Shown here piece by piece: positions 24,469 through 33,630 of a DNA stretch of 57,546 nucleotides (its first letter is position 1; each line of letters begins with the position of its first letter). The notes under the pieces are model-generated. The model saw nothing but the letters and a program-made list of their open reading frames with translations, was not told the DNA's origin and ran no database searches. The DNA comes from Bacteroidales bacterium (GTDB taxonomy: Bacteria; Bacteroidota; Bacteroidia; Bacteroidales; UBA932): positions 1 through 57,546 of the forward strand of contig JAFXVX010000006.1 in assembly GCA_017534745.1 (NCBI GenBank), written 5' to 3'. The position numbers and the translations under genes are program-made.

Positions 24469-25522
24469 AGCGGAACTTCTCAAAAGTGAAGGCCTCCCAG
24501 GGCAGGTCGGCATCGGCCATGCCCTTGTCGAGGATCTCCACAATGTGCATAAGCAGAGGGAAATTCTTCAGGTCGAGAAGGCCCAGGGCGGCCTTCTTGC
24601 GTACGGCCTCGCCCATCACCCTGGTGATTACCAGCGACTCGAGTGTGATGCCCGCGAGGGCTTCCGTCACCTCGTCGTAGTTGAGTCCCTTACCCATCAG
24701 GACGCCGCAGCGGCGTGTCCTTCCGGAGAATATCGTGACGTACAGGTCTCCGAGGCCGATGGCTTCACTCTCAAAGGTGCCGCCCTGCATCCTCATGAGT
24801 TCGTGGGTCTCGCGGACGGCCTGGGTGAAGGTCCCTGCCTGTGAGTTGTAGTGCTGCGGCTCGTCCTCGCCGTGCCAGCGGATGTTGAGGCCGACTGCGA
24901 GGGTCACAGCCATCGCATAGGCATTCTTGAGCGCGACGGCGCTTTCGAGGCCGATGACGTCGTCGGTGAGGGATATATGATAATAAGGACGCTGCATAGC
25001 TTCCTTCATCATCCGGAGAGACTCGCGGTCATGGCCGCAGAAACCGACCTCGGAGGGATCCATGAAGACAAGCTCGTAGGAAGTGCAGGGGCCGCCGATG
25101 GCGCAGACCTCGCGGTGGATGCCGACCTTGGCGAGCTCGCTCTCCCAGTAGCCCGGATAGGAGATCAGAGTGCCGTCTTCGAGGCCCCGAAGGCCCTTCG
25201 TGACGCTCAGCACCGGGATCGAAGGATCCAGCTCCTTGAGGATGGCCTCGAGGAACCACTCCACGCCGAAGGAGGAGACGCCGCCGATGACGAAGTCGGC
25301 GCCTTCGACCGCTTTCTTCCAGTCTTTGAAGTAGTAGTAGCTCACATTATCCGGGAAGGGACGGCAGAATTTCTCATGCTTATGGGTCCTGATGTACCCG
25401 TCTATGATTTCATCATCCAGGCATGTGCCTACGATGCGTACGTCATTGCCGTTTTCCGCGGCGGGAAACGCCAGCGCGGAGCCCATCATGCCCGCCCCGA
25501 TAATTGTGATTGTCCTTTTCAT
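24467..25522 (-). CDS. gpsA: Glycerol-3-phosphate dehydrogenase [NAD(P)+]
   Basis: Cytoplasmic enzyme that makes sn-glycerol 3-phosphate for phospholipids. It has an N-terminal Rossmann loop IIGAGMMGSALAFPA (6-20), the catalytic Lys in VALKNAYAMAVTLAVGLN (family KN motif), and the C-terminal signature GLGDLYVTIFSGRTRRCG. The 351 residues are slightly longer than the usual 330. The start is ATG 25522 (MKRTITIIG), since the 29 residues upstream are not part of the family. The promoter element TATCTTTG lies 25 nt upstream. The stop codon overlaps dispersed repeat copy G, so the last codons (EKFR) may have been altered by that insertion. Confidence 0.9.
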   Translation of the reverse strand: MKRTITIIGAGMMGSALAFPAAENGNDVRIVGTCLDDEIIDGYIRTHKHEKFCRPFPDNVSYYYFKDWKKAVEGADFVIGGVSSFGVEWFLEAILKELDPSIPVLSVTKGLRGLEDGTLISYPGYWESELAKVGIHREVCAIGGPCTSYELVFMDPSEVGFCGHDRESLRMMKEAMQRPYYHISLTDDVIGLESAVALKNAYAMAVTLAVGLNIRWHGEDEPQHYNSQAGTFTQAVRETHELMRMQGGTFESEAIGLGDLYVTIFSGRTRRCGVLMGKGLNYDEVTEALAGITLESLVITRVMGEAVRKKAALGLLDLKNFPLLMHIVEILDKGMADADLPWEAFTFEKFR

Positions 25523-25546
25523 AAAAATCAAACGTAAGAATCTCCT

Positions 25547-25554
25547 CAAAGATA
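25547..25554 (-). promoter_or_regulatory. -7 element for gpsA
   Basis: TATCTTTG on the minus strand, 25 nt before the ATG, with a TTC triplet at roughly the -33 distance. Confidence 0.5.
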
Positions 25555-25580
25555 CGAATATTTTCAGAAAGTAGAATCTT

Positions 25581-25598
25581 GCCCGCGCTGTCGCGGGC
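25581..25598. other. GC hairpin in the gpsA/peptide intergenic region
   Basis: A 7-bp perfect stem GCCCGCG/CGCGGGC with a CTGT loop. There is no T-run, so a terminator role is not supported. The rest of 25599-25734 is AT-rich without a visible gene. Confidence 0.5.
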
Positions 25599-25734
25599 GA
25601 AATGCTCACGGGAACTCAGGAATAGTCAAAAGATTATTTCCCGATTTTTGTCTTTAAAATTATTTAATTAACTCATAATCAATAAATAAAGTTTTCCCAA
25701 ACAAAAAGAGGGTTTCCCTTTTTCAGTAACTGTG

Positions 25735-25765
25735 TTGTTTATGCGAGCGCGCGTATATATATTTG
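25735..25765 (+). promoter_or_regulatory. Promoter and hairpin leader of the surface-protein island
   Basis: TTG (25735-25737), 20 nt, then TATATTTG (25758-25765) fits the Bacteroidota consensus. The predicted leader carries a perfect 6-bp hairpin GCCCGC/GCGGGC at 25775-25788, ahead of the 43-residue peptide gene and the first EEP lipoprotein. Confidence 0.65.
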
Positions 25766-25827
25766 CCTAACCATGCCCGCGAGCGGGCGCACGAACACTG
25801 GAACAAAAAATAGTAAACCATATCACG

Positions 25828-25959
25828 ATGAAGAAAAATTACCAGATTCCAATTGTTGAAGAGATTCTTCTGGACAAGATCCTGGAGGACCCCTTCTGCG
25901 GTGTATCCGGCGGGGAGTACGACCCTACCCCCGGCCACTTCGATGATGATTCAGATTAA
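25828..25959 (+). CDS. 43-residue acidic peptide of unknown function
   Basis: A short open frame starting MKKNYQIPIVEEILLDKIL and ending in an acidic GHFDDDSD tail. It has no signal peptide and no membrane segment. It holds a single Cys in PFCGVSGGEYDP. It begins about 62 nt after a good promoter and its hairpin leader, and stops 11 bp before the next lipoprotein ATG, so it is placed like the first gene of an operon. Short MKK-Y-P-VE-type peptides next to surface proteins have a familiar look for Bacteroidales, but I cannot assign a family. Chance translation is possible. Position, codon pattern and tight spacing support a real gene. Confidence 0.6.
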   Translation: MKKNYQIPIVEEILLDKILEDPFCGVSGGEYDPTPGHFDDDSD

Positions 25960-25970
25960 AATCCACGTCC

Positions 25971-27773
25971 ATGAGCAATTGTAAAAAAATTACGGGGATT
26001 TTAATCCTTCTAGCAGGCTGGTTTATTGCCTCCTGCACGGCCCTTCCTGCCCCTGAGACTCCCGCTGACTCAAATAAGGTCGATGGTATAATCCTCCGTG
26101 CCTCTCTTGCGGAGGGTGTCACCAAGACGACGCTGTCTTTTGAGGATGACGTTTATAAAATCCTCTGGCAGACTGGCGACCGGGTGTCCATCAACGGAAA
26201 CCTGTCCGAGGCTGTAGCGGCTTCCGATAATGGAAAGAAAGCCGTCGATTTCACGGTGAATGGCTCGCTGAGTGCTCCTTACAAGGTGCTTTACCCTGGG
26301 ACAAACTCTGCCAATGTGATTGCGCTCCCGGATGAGCAGAATTATGTGGTGAACAGTTTCGATCCTAGTGCCGCCGCCTCGTTCGGCAATGCGCGCAAGA
26401 TCGGCAATGACTACGTCGCTTCCCTGACGCATTTCTGCGGAGTCATCCGTTTTGCGCTCAAGGGCTCGGCCATTCTGGATCGTATCGAGCTGAACGCCCT
26501 TGGCGGCGAGAAATTATACGGTAACTTTACCCTGGCAACGAACAGCGAAGGCTTCACCGGCTCTTTCTCGGGCGGCACGGCAGGTACATTGACTTACAGT
26601 TTCGGCCAGTCTGGCTTGGAGCTCAGAGGCACTGATACTCCGATCTACATCGCCATTCCGGCGCAGGCCTATTCGGCCGGCATCGAGGCCCTTGTCTATC
26701 AGGAGGACGGTGCCTTCATGCGCCTCAAATTCTGGGGCAGCGGCTCGACGCTCGGCGCCGACGACATCGTCGTCTTCGAGTCCAAGACCTACGCCGCCGG
26801 TCGCACGGAGAATATCCTTGCCATCAATACCCTGACCGCCGAAGCGGGCGGCGATCCTACTCCTTCCGCCGCAGGCATCACGGTTGCCACATACAATGTC
26901 TTGAGACTTGGCGAGGATGGAAATCGCACGCAGGCGGCACAGGACAGCGATAACGCTGACATGCAGACCGCGCTTGGCACCGCCATCAAGAATACGCGCG
27001 CCGACATAATAGGATTTCAGGAAATCGGGCCCAAGATGTACAGCACAAGCGGGGCCTATTCCCTGCAGAATATCGCTACGGCCGCCGGAGCTACCGGATA
27101 TACCTGGAAACTGAATTTCCCCAGTTCGTCAAGTGGATCCTACCATTATGCCAACGGCTTCGCATATAACGGCTCCGTCCTTACATTGAGCGACAGCGGT
27201 CGTTGCTGGCTCAATACGAACGGCTCTTATTCCACTTCTTCCAGCAGCGGATCCTCTTCTCCCGACCGTCTTATCGTCTGGGGATATTTCACGCATAAGG
27301 TTTCCGGGAAGAAATTCTATTTCTTTACCACCCAGTTGCCGACTTCCGATGAGACGGCGAACAATCTTGCCGAGGCCGGTGCCGTGAACGCTTTTGCGGC
27401 GTCAAAGGCCGGCTCGACCCCGGTTATCCTGGCCGGAGACATGAATGCTGCCCCCGGTCATGCATGTGAAAGCGGATACAACAAGCTGAAAGAATACTGG
27501 ACCGATGCTTACGAGTATCTGGACGCCAACGGCGGTCTTCTGGATTTCTACAGGACCTATAGCGGCACCCAGTCCGGCTCCGGTGAGAGTTACTATTACG
27601 ATATTCTCCGCTTCTGCAAGAATCATCCGGAGCGCAGGCTCGACCACATTATGGTCCACGGGGCCTGCACGGTCCAGAGCTACAGGACGGTTCGTAACGT
27701 TTATACGTATAATGACGATCCGTGGGCTCCGTCCGATCATCTTCCCGTTGTCAGTTATATCACCCTCGACTAA
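25971..27773 (+). CDS. Lipoprotein: fimbrillin-like module plus EEP phosphodiesterase (EEP1)
   Basis: A 600-residue predicted lipoprotein (signal peptide and lipobox FIASC at about 22). Residues about 35-285 form a fimbrillin/Mfa-like module (TKTTLSFEDDVYKILWQTGD, QNYVVNSFDP, YIAIPAQAYS). Residues about 300-600 are an endonuclease/exonuclease/phosphatase domain with intact motifs ATYNVLR (metal Asn), IGFQEIG (metal Glu), LAGDMNAAPG (Asp/Asn), RLDHIM and PSDHLPVV (catalytic His). That fold includes DNase I-like nucleases, sphingomyelinases and inositol-phosphate phosphatases, and the substrate is not evident here. The N-terminal module is about 98% identical in DNA to that of EEP2 (33677). It is co-directional with the peptide gene and the adhesin. 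Confidence 0.87.
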   Translation: MSNCKKITGILILLAGWFIASCTALPAPETPADSNKVDGIILRASLAEGVTKTTLSFEDDVYKILWQTGDRVSINGNLSEAVAASDNGKKAVDFTVNGSLSAPYKVLYPGTNSANVIALPDEQNYVVNSFDPSAAASFGNARKIGNDYVASLTHFCGVIRFALKGSAILDRIELNALGGEKLYGNFTLATNSEGFTGSFSGGTAGTLTYSFGQSGLELRGTDTPIYIAIPAQAYSAGIEALVYQEDGAFMRLKFWGSGSTLGADDIVVFESKTYAAGRTENILAINTLTAEAGGDPTPSAAGITVATYNVLRLGEDGNRTQAAQDSDNADMQTALGTAIKNTRADIIGFQEIGPKMYSTSGAYSLQNIATAAGATGYTWKLNFPSSSSGSYHYANGFAYNGSVLTLSDSGRCWLNTNGSYSTSSSSGSSSPDRLIVWGYFTHKVSGKKFYFFTTQLPTSDETANNLAEAGAVNAFAASKAGSTPVILAGDMNAAPGHACESGYNKLKEYWTDAYEYLDANGGLLDFYRTYSGTQSGSGESYYYDILRFCKNHPERRLDHIMVHGACTVQSYRTVRNVYTYNDDPWAPSDHLPVVSYITLD

Positions 27774-27787
27774 TATTTCATGGCCTT

Positions 27788-30700
27788 ATGAAAAAGATTT
27801 ACACATACATTTCGGTATTCACACTCGCAGTCCTCGCCCTCGGTTGCTCCAAAGAGGTTGACATCCAGGACGAACTGCCTTCTTCCCAGGCCGGGAATGA
27901 CGCCCTTGGGGAGACCATCACCATTACTCTTTCAGTCCCCGAAAACGAGGACACGAAGACAACTCTCGGCTCCAAGACCGGATCAGCCTATCCCGTCCTT
28001 TGGAGCGCCAATGATGTCATCACGCTCAATGGCACCGCTGCTACCAGCTTTACTCCCGCAAGCGGCAACGCTTCGGCCACGGCCACTTTCAAACTGGCCA
28101 ACCTGGCCGCTCCCTACAACTTCCTGTATGGCGGCGTAGCCGGTCACTCTGACCAGGTCACTTTCCCTTCGACGCAAAACTATGTTGCAAACGGATTTGA
28201 CCCGGCAGCAATGCCGATGTACGCATCCCTCGCCAGCAGGAGCGACAATGTCACGTTCTCTCATCTTGCCGCTCTGCTTAAATTCTCCATTACCGGTAGC
28301 AAAAAGATTGATACCGTGACGCTGGCCGCGGCCGACGAGAATATGTCCCTCTCTGGTAATTTCACGATTGGGACTACATCAGGACTTCTTGACGGCAACC
28401 TTACTCCGGCTTCTGGCGGAGCTAACCTGATTTACAGTTTCGGCGGTCACATCCAGCTCTCGGATACGCCTTTCGTATTCTACATCGCCGTTCCCGCGGG
28501 AACCTATGAAGGCGGCATTACCCTTACCATCGTTGACAATGCTTCAGGCAGCATGGCTGTGAAAGTACTTGATGCCAATGATACCAAAACGATTGCGGCA
28601 GGCAAAGTTCGTGAATTCAACACGATCGCGTATGTTCCGGAAGTGGAGAAGAACCTGATCCAGATCTACGATGCCACGACGCTCAACAACTTCCGCACAC
28701 GGGTTGCCAATGGCGAAACCACCCTCAATGCCCGCGTTACCTGTAATGCCGCAAGTTTCAGCGCGTCATCCATCGCTTCCGAGTGGGTCCCGATTGAGGA
28801 CTACAAGGGTATCTTCGAGGGCAACGGCAAAGGCATTACCGGCCTTACCAAGCCCATGTTCGGCAATCTGCAGGGCGTGGTCAAGAACCTGACTCTGAAT
28901 TCCACTATCAGCGCGACAGCCGCCGATGAATACCACTGGGGTATCTTCGCCAAGCAGATTATCCCGTCTGCTGAGGTCGACGACATCGCCGGCCTGCAGA
29001 ACTGCACGGCTGAGGGTTCGATCACCTGGACCCCGGGTTCCGCTATATCCAGCTATATGACCCTCGGCGGCCTGGTCGGCAACAACCGCGGTGGATCCAT
29101 TACCGGATGCACCAACAACGCAACTGTTACCTTTGCCAGTGGAGGCGTTACTCACACCAACCAGCCGTCCGTGGGCGGTGTCGTAGGCCGTACCCAGAAG
29201 GGCGGTGACCTCAGTACCCAGGGCGACATATCCAACTGCACCAACAATGGCACAGTCGTCTGTGCCGCTCAGTTCAGCCAGGGTGCCTATATCGGTGGCG
29301 TCCTTGGTTACCAGGTCGAGAAGAAAGAAAATATGAGCGGCTGTACCAACCACGGCCTTGTAAAGGTTACTTCCACCTTCTCCACCAGCGGCGCCCTCCA
29401 CCTTGGCGGTGTTGCCGGTTTGGCAAAGGGTACGCTTGAGAACTGCACCAACGCCAGCGACGGTGTCGTTACCTCCGAGGGCTGCTCTGTCAGTTCCTAT
29501 CTCTGCCAGGGCGGTGTTGTTGGCCGTCTCAACGGTACCGCTACTTACGAGACCCTCACCAACGCCGGTACATTGAATGTGGCTGCCCTTGGCGGTTCTT
29601 CAGGAAGGCTTATCGGCGGTGTCGTAGGCCGTTGCCAGGAAGGAGCCACCCTTGATGGCGTGACCAACAGTGGTAATATCAACTATACTGCCACAGCCAC
29701 AAATGATACATATATCGGCGGTGTTGTCGCCGATAACGTTCAGGATAATATCATCCTTGAAAACTGTACCTCCACCGGCGGCACGCTGACTGTTTCCAAC
29801 GCAAGCCACAGCGGTGCTCTTTACGTGGGCGGCGTGGTCGGGTATTCCACGAAGGCCGTGACCTCCTGCTCCAATGCCATGACAATCGCCACAAGTGGCA
29901 GCATGACACAGGGTTCCAACTCATATCTCTGCTTTGGCGGTGTTATCGGGTACATATCTGGCGCTGTGCTTGCCACCAGTTGCACCAACAGCGGCGCCAT
30001 TAACTTTGGTCAGACTCAAACTAGTGAGGGACAGCTATACATTGGTGGTGTGGCTGGTGCTTTGACTGGTGCGGAGATCTCCGGAGGCGGCAATTCAGGC
30101 GCCATCAATTTCACCGGACAGAACACCAAGCGTCCGCCGTCCGTGGGTGGCATTGTGGGTCGTGTGTTCTCCAACACTACCGATAGCGGATACTCATTGA
30201 ATAACAATGTTACCAACAGTGGTTCCATAGTGGCCAATTCTACCGTGAGCAGCTCTCAGTATATGTATTTGGGTGGTCTTGTCGGCCAGCATTTAGGTGG
30301 CAACATCTACGGCACCAATAACGCTCCTATCACCGTTACTGAACTCCACGAATCAATGATGGCTCTCGGCGGCATTGTCGGTTACCTTGCCGGCGGCACT
30401 GTGTCCAACGGCACTAATACAGCTAATGGCGACATCGCGCTTAATGGATATATCGCCGGTTATCATTCCTATGTCGGCGGTATCGCCGGTATGGCATCCG
30501 GCGGCAGTTCCATTGCGGCTGGCGGCGGCACCATTACCGGTGCTTCCAATGCCGGCGACGTTACTGTTGCTGCAGGTTGCACCATTCCAAGGAACAACTA
30601 CGTTGGCGGCATTATCGGCTATGCTGGTAACGACGTAAGCAATGCTTCCAATACAGGTAATGTCGTAAACAACTATAGCCAGGGTTCAGGCTCTAACGGT

Positions 30701-32332
30701 ACTTCTTACCATATGAACATTGCAGGTGTGGCAGCACACAGTGTAGCTACGCTTACTTCCTGCACTAACACAGGTAATATCACCAACAACGGTTCCACTT
30801 ACAAGAGTGAAATCAACGTTGCCGGCGTGGTAGGTATCAGCGAGGGAGACCTCACATCTTGCTCCAACGGTACCAACTCTCTTGCCGGTGGTACTATTTC
30901 CAACACCGCCACATCCGGAACGAACACTATTCAAGATATGCAGGTCGGCGGCGTCATTGGTAACAACAAGGGCGGAAATACCATTACCTCTTGCTTCAAC
31001 AAGGGTGACGTGACCAACTCCGGTGCGGGTGCAAAGATTTCCATGGGTGGTATTGCTGGCTGGTCCAGCGCCTCTACCACATATGAGACTACCTGCTACA
31101 ATATGGGTACGCTGACCAATACCGGTACCGGCAGTTCAAACCCTGGTTTGTGTATGGGTGGCCTTCTGGGCGTTGCCCGCGGTGCTAATACGCTTACGGG
31201 AACTGCTTCTGAGTATAATTATAACAAAGGACTCCTCCGTGATGACTCCGCGACTCTAAAGGTCGCCATGGGCGGCGTCTGCGGTTATTCCGACACTGCT
31301 GCTTCCAGCTTTAACTATTGCCAGAGCCAGGTCCCGGACGGAGATGATGTTGATGATATTATCATCCAGAATCAAACCAAGGACAAGATTTACGTGGGCG
31401 GTATTCTGGGTATGAGCGCTGTCGCTTCATCCATAGACTATACCTATAGTGAAAGTGATATCTGGTTCTCTGATCTTACGATGTCAGCAACGGGTCAGAT
31501 ATTCGCCGGCGGTATTATTGGCGGCTGGACAGCTTCTGGCACACAGACAATAACCGGATGCACCAACAAAGGTTGGGTTTATACTGCGAGCAGTGGCACC
31601 AGTGATCTGGATGACATCAATGTAGGAGAGACCAAGACTCCGCTCTGGTCCTGCTTCGGCGGTATTGCCGGTATGGGAGCCAGTTCCAGCAATGAAGGTT
31701 TGAACGGCGGCTGGAACACCATCACTGGAAAGACGTTCACCAATTGTACGAACACCGGTCGTATCCGTATTTACTGCAGGATTCGTTTCTGCATTGGTGG
31801 TGTTGTTGCATATAGTGAAAACAATATTTCAAATTGTACCTGTACAGCAGACATTTACGGCTATACTAATGGTGGTATTGGAACAGTGGGTAGCAACTAT
31901 CACCGAAACATTATCGGCGGCGTAGTGGGCTTGTTTACGGGCTCTACTATTTCTTCATCGAAGTTCCAAGGAACGCTCAATAGCTACGGCTCTTCCCCGT
32001 TCGCTTATGACGGCGGCATCATTGGCTATACTTACGAGTATAATAGCGAAGGAACTTCCATTACGTTGAGTGGCTGCAAGGTTGGTGGCGGTACCATCCG
32101 TGGCGCAGGCAGCGGTCAGGGCCGATGTGCCCTTATGGTGAACAATAGCACCAACGAGGTGACTTATACTTTTACGGATTGTGTGATTAAGAAGAGTACC
32201 GTCTCCTACGCATCCGGTTCAAAGGTGACAATAAGCAGCAGTGACAATGTTTCTGAGGCGCAATGCTTCGGTGGTGGCTCAAGTAGTTATACCTTCAACG
32301 GCACCCTTCCTACCGTAGCTAGTTCTATCTAA
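27788..32332 (+). CDS. Large repeat adhesin-like lipoprotein
   Basis: A 1514-residue predicted lipoprotein (MKKIYTYISV, lipobox VLALGC). Residues about 35-290 form a fimbrillin-like module related to that of EEP1 and EEP2 (TKTTLGS, TQNYVANGFDP, PFVFYIAVPAGTY). The remainder is a long array of about 27 units with phrases such as YVGGVVG followed by C-TN-G, spaced 35-60 residues, as expected for a stacked beta-helix of the GLUG-like kind. The Cys-Thr-Asn ladder is very regular. No C-terminal sorting domain is visible. It probably extends from the cell surface as an adhesin or glycan-binding stalk. The start is placed at ATG 27788, 14 bp after EEP1; an upstream in-frame ATG lies inside EEP1. Confidence 0.83.
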   Translation: MKKIYTYISVFTLAVLALGCSKEVDIQDELPSSQAGNDALGETITITLSVPENEDTKTTLGSKTGSAYPVLWSANDVITLNGTAATSFTPASGNASATATFKLANLAAPYNFLYGGVAGHSDQVTFPSTQNYVANGFDPAAMPMYASLASRSDNVTFSHLAALLKFSITGSKKIDTVTLAAADENMSLSGNFTIGTTSGLLDGNLTPASGGANLIYSFGGHIQLSDTPFVFYIAVPAGTYEGGITLTIVDNASGSMAVKVLDANDTKTIAAGKVREFNTIAYVPEVEKNLIQIYDATTLNNFRTRVANGETTLNARVTCNAASFSASSIASEWVPIEDYKGIFEGNGKGITGLTKPMFGNLQGVVKNLTLNSTISATAADEYHWGIFAKQIIPSAEVDDIAGLQNCTAEGSITWTPGSAISSYMTLGGLVGNNRGGSITGCTNNATVTFASGGVTHTNQPSVGGVVGRTQKGGDLSTQGDISNCTNNGTVVCAAQFSQGAYIGGVLGYQVEKKENMSGCTNHGLVKVTSTFSTSGALHLGGVAGLAKGTLENCTNASDGVVTSEGCSVSSYLCQGGVVGRLNGTATYETLTNAGTLNVAALGGSSGRLIGGVVGRCQEGATLDGVTNSGNINYTATATNDTYIGGVVADNVQDNIILENCTSTGGTLTVSNASHSGALYVGGVVGYSTKAVTSCSNAMTIATSGSMTQGSNSYLCFGGVIGYISGAVLATSCTNSGAINFGQTQTSEGQLYIGGVAGALTGAEISGGGNSGAINFTGQNTKRPPSVGGIVGRVFSNTTDSGYSLNNNVTNSGSIVANSTVSSSQYMYLGGLVGQHLGGNIYGTNNAPITVTELHESMMALGGIVGYLAGGTVSNGTNTANGDIALNGYIAGYHSYVGGIAGMASGGSSIAAGGGTITGASNAGDVTVAAGCTIPRNNYVGGIIGYAGNDVSNASNTGNVVNNYSQGSGSNGTSYHMNIAGVAAHSVATLTSCTNTGNITNNGSTYKSEINVAGVVGISEGDLTSCSNGTNSLAGGTISNTATSGTNTIQDMQVGGVIGNNKGGNTITSCFNKGDVTNSGAGAKISMGGIAGWSSASTTYETTCYNMGTLTNTGTGSSNPGLCMGGLLGVARGANTLTGTASEYNYNKGLLRDDSATLKVAMGGVCGYSDTAASSFNYCQSQVPDGDDVDDIIIQNQTKDKIYVGGILGMSAVASSIDYTYSESDIWFSDLTMSATGQIFAGGIIGGWTASGTQTITGCTNKGWVYTASSGTSDLDDINVGETKTPLWSCFGGIAGMGASSSNEGLNGGWNTITGKTFTNCTNTGRIRIYCRIRFCIGGVVAYSENNISNCTCTADIYGYTNGGIGTVGSNYHRNIIGGVVGLFTGSTISSSKFQGTLNSYGSSPFAYDGGIIGYTYEYNSEGTSITLSGCKVGGGTIRGAGSGQGRCALMVNNSTNEVTYTFTDCVIKKSTVSYASGSKVTISSSDNVSEAQCFGGGSSSYTFNGTLPTVASSI

Positions 32333-32341
32333 CCGACTCCT

Positions 32342-32479
32342 TTTTTACCCCAGGCGCCCTGACCGGCGCCCGGGGTACCAATACGGAGATTTCTCGACGT
32401 TGCTCGAAATGACAATCTCCCACGCTCTTTGACATACTGCTTACCGCAAAATTTTCTTTGAAATCACCCTTGTGGTGAC
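32342..32479. repeat. 138-bp direct repeat, copy 1 (left end of ORF6N cassette 1)
   Basis: About 95% identical to 32807-32944. In order it contains a strong hairpin (ACCCC-GGCGCC / GGCGCC-GGGGT, 32347-32376), a dispersed-repeat unit (32385-32414), the string CTCTTTGACATACTGC and the terminal inverted repeat TACTGCTTACCGCAAA. The hairpin follows the adhesin gene but lacks a downstream T-run, so terminator activity is uncertain. Confidence 0.85.
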
Positions 32480-32803
32480 TTGGATATTATTTTTATAACC
32501 AAGTGTGTGTAGGAGAGAACAGTTCGAGGTTATTGCCGATGCTGATGTTGCGGCTCTATATGGTGTTGAAACGAAAGATGTGAACAGGGCAGTTCGCAAC
32601 AACCCTGACAAGTTTCCTAAAAACTACATGTTTGAATTGAAACCCAATGAGTTGCAAGATTTGCGGTGCAAAATTTCCTCCACAAATGTATCGGCGATGA
32701 ATCGCAACTCCACGAAAGTTTTCACTGAAAGAGGACTATATATGTTGGCTACTATCCTGAGCGGCGAACGCGCCAGAGATAAAGTCATTGCGGTAAGCAG
32801 TAC
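32342..32803 (+). mobile_element. ORF6N cassette 1 (decayed)
   Basis: A unit made of direct-repeat copy 1, an ORF6N-domain fragment, and the right inverted repeat TTGCGGTAAGCAGTACGA (to 32805), complementary to TACTGCTTACCGCAA at about 32430-32445. It has no promoter -7 element in its left end and a truncated coding region. Confidence 0.65.
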
Positions 32804-32897
32804 GACTTTTTACCTCAGGCGCCCTGACCGGCGCTTGGGGTGCCAAAATGGAGATTTCTCGACGTTGCTCGAAATGACAATCTCCCACGCTCTTTGA
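32505..32897 (+). pseudogene. ORF6N-domain protein fragment
   Basis: The translated frame keeps the core of an ORF6N DNA-binding domain (IADADVAALYGVETKDVNRAV, split here as it spans about residues 11-31) and FTERGLYMLATILSGERA. It lacks the normal start (MSEELI...GEKVMLDSDL in the neighbouring copy) and ends abruptly after RDKVIA at the terminal inverted repeat. From there the frame runs through repeat DNA to 32897. The GTG at 32505 is only a formal start. This is a decayed relative of the intact gene at 33032, not a recent duplicate, because the proteins differ widely. Confidence 0.7.
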
Positions 32898-32944
32898 CAT
32901 ACTGCTTACCGCAAAATTTTCTTTGAAATCACCTTTGTGGTGAC
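32807..32944. repeat. 138-bp direct repeat, copy 2 (left end of ORF6N cassette 2)
   Basis: Second copy of the 32342-32479 repeat, 465 bp downstream, with the same hairpin, dispersed-repeat unit (32850-32879) and terminal inverted repeat. Its last part supplies the -33 element TTTG of the promoter at 32934-32964. Confidence 0.85.
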
Positions 32945-32964
32945 CAAGGCATTTGCTATATTTG
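32934..32964 (+). promoter_or_regulatory. Promoter of the intact ORF6N gene
   Basis: TTTG (32934-32937), exactly 19 nt, then TATATTTG (32957-32964). The -33 element lies inside the terminal direct repeat. Copy 1 has CTTG and no -7 element, so only cassette 2 looks expressed. Confidence 0.75.
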
Positions 32965-33031
32965 TGTCGTCTCTGGTTCTCCATCCACGATCAAATGGAA
33001 TTATACAATTGTCCTAAAAAACTTTACGAAT

Positions 33032-33619
33032 ATGAGTGAAGAACTGATTCTTGTGCAACACCTCATCCATGAGATTCGTGGGGAAAAGGTTATGTTAGAT
33101 TCTGATCTGGCGAAACTATATGGAGTCGAAACTCGAACCTTGAAGCAAGCTGTAAGGCGGAACATTAGCCGTTTCCCCGCTGACTTTATGTTTGAGTTGA
33201 CAATAGAGGAGAGTAAGGCGCTCTCAACAAGATCACAAATTGTGACCTTGAAGGAGTCGGGCAGAGGGTTGAACACGAAGTATAAACCGTTTGTATTTAC
33301 GGAGTTGGGCGTAGCAATGCTGTCGTCAGTCCTTCATAGCGAAGTCGCTATTCAAGCGAACATACGTATAATGCGCGCCTTCGTACAGGTTCGTGAGTAC
33401 CTTATTGATACATCGTCATTATCAGCCGAAGTGAAAGAATTGAAAGCTAGGGTGGACCTTCTGGAGAATCGACAGGAGGAGACATTAAGCGCGGTCAATG
33501 ACCTTTCTGAAGATGTCCGCCGCGACATTGACTCTTTGTATATCGCTATCGGAGAACTCGCAGCAAAACTGGAGGAAAAAAAGAAAACTCCAACTCCACG
33601 CATTGGATTCAAGCAATAA
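33032..33619 (+). CDS. ORF6N domain-containing DNA-binding protein
   Basis: A 195-residue cytoplasmic protein. The N-terminal half (about 8-110) is the ORF6N domain, with HEIRGEKVMLDSDLAKLYGV, RRNISRFPADFMFEL and FTELGVAMLSSVL. This domain is common in phage and mobile-element proteins of Bacteroidota and is thought to bind DNA. The C-terminal half (about 125-185) is a heptad-like coiled coil (LSAEVKELKARVDLLENRQE) that could mediate oligomerisation. It is carried in a cassette with its own promoter and terminator and terminal inverted repeats, inserted between the adhesin and EEP2 genes. The ATG at 33032 follows the predicted transcription start by about 60 nt. Confidence 0.9.
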   Translation: MSEELILVQHLIHEIRGEKVMLDSDLAKLYGVETRTLKQAVRRNISRFPADFMFELTIEESKALSTRSQIVTLKESGRGLNTKYKPFVFTELGVAMLSSVLHSEVAIQANIRIMRAFVQVREYLIDTSSLSAEVKELKARVDLLENRQEETLSAVNDLSEDVRRDIDSLYIAIGELAAKLEEKKKTPTPRIGFKQ

Positions 33620-33630
33620 ATTTGCGGTAA

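Noticed and set aside
27788..32332. Possible DNA tandem-repeat array
   Set aside because: The repetition is at protein level with varied unit length and sequence, typical of a beta-helix protein.
32347..32376. Classical terminator after the adhesin gene
   Set aside because: The hairpin is strong, but the T-run precedes it on the plus strand and none follows; it also recurs within ORF6N cassette 2.
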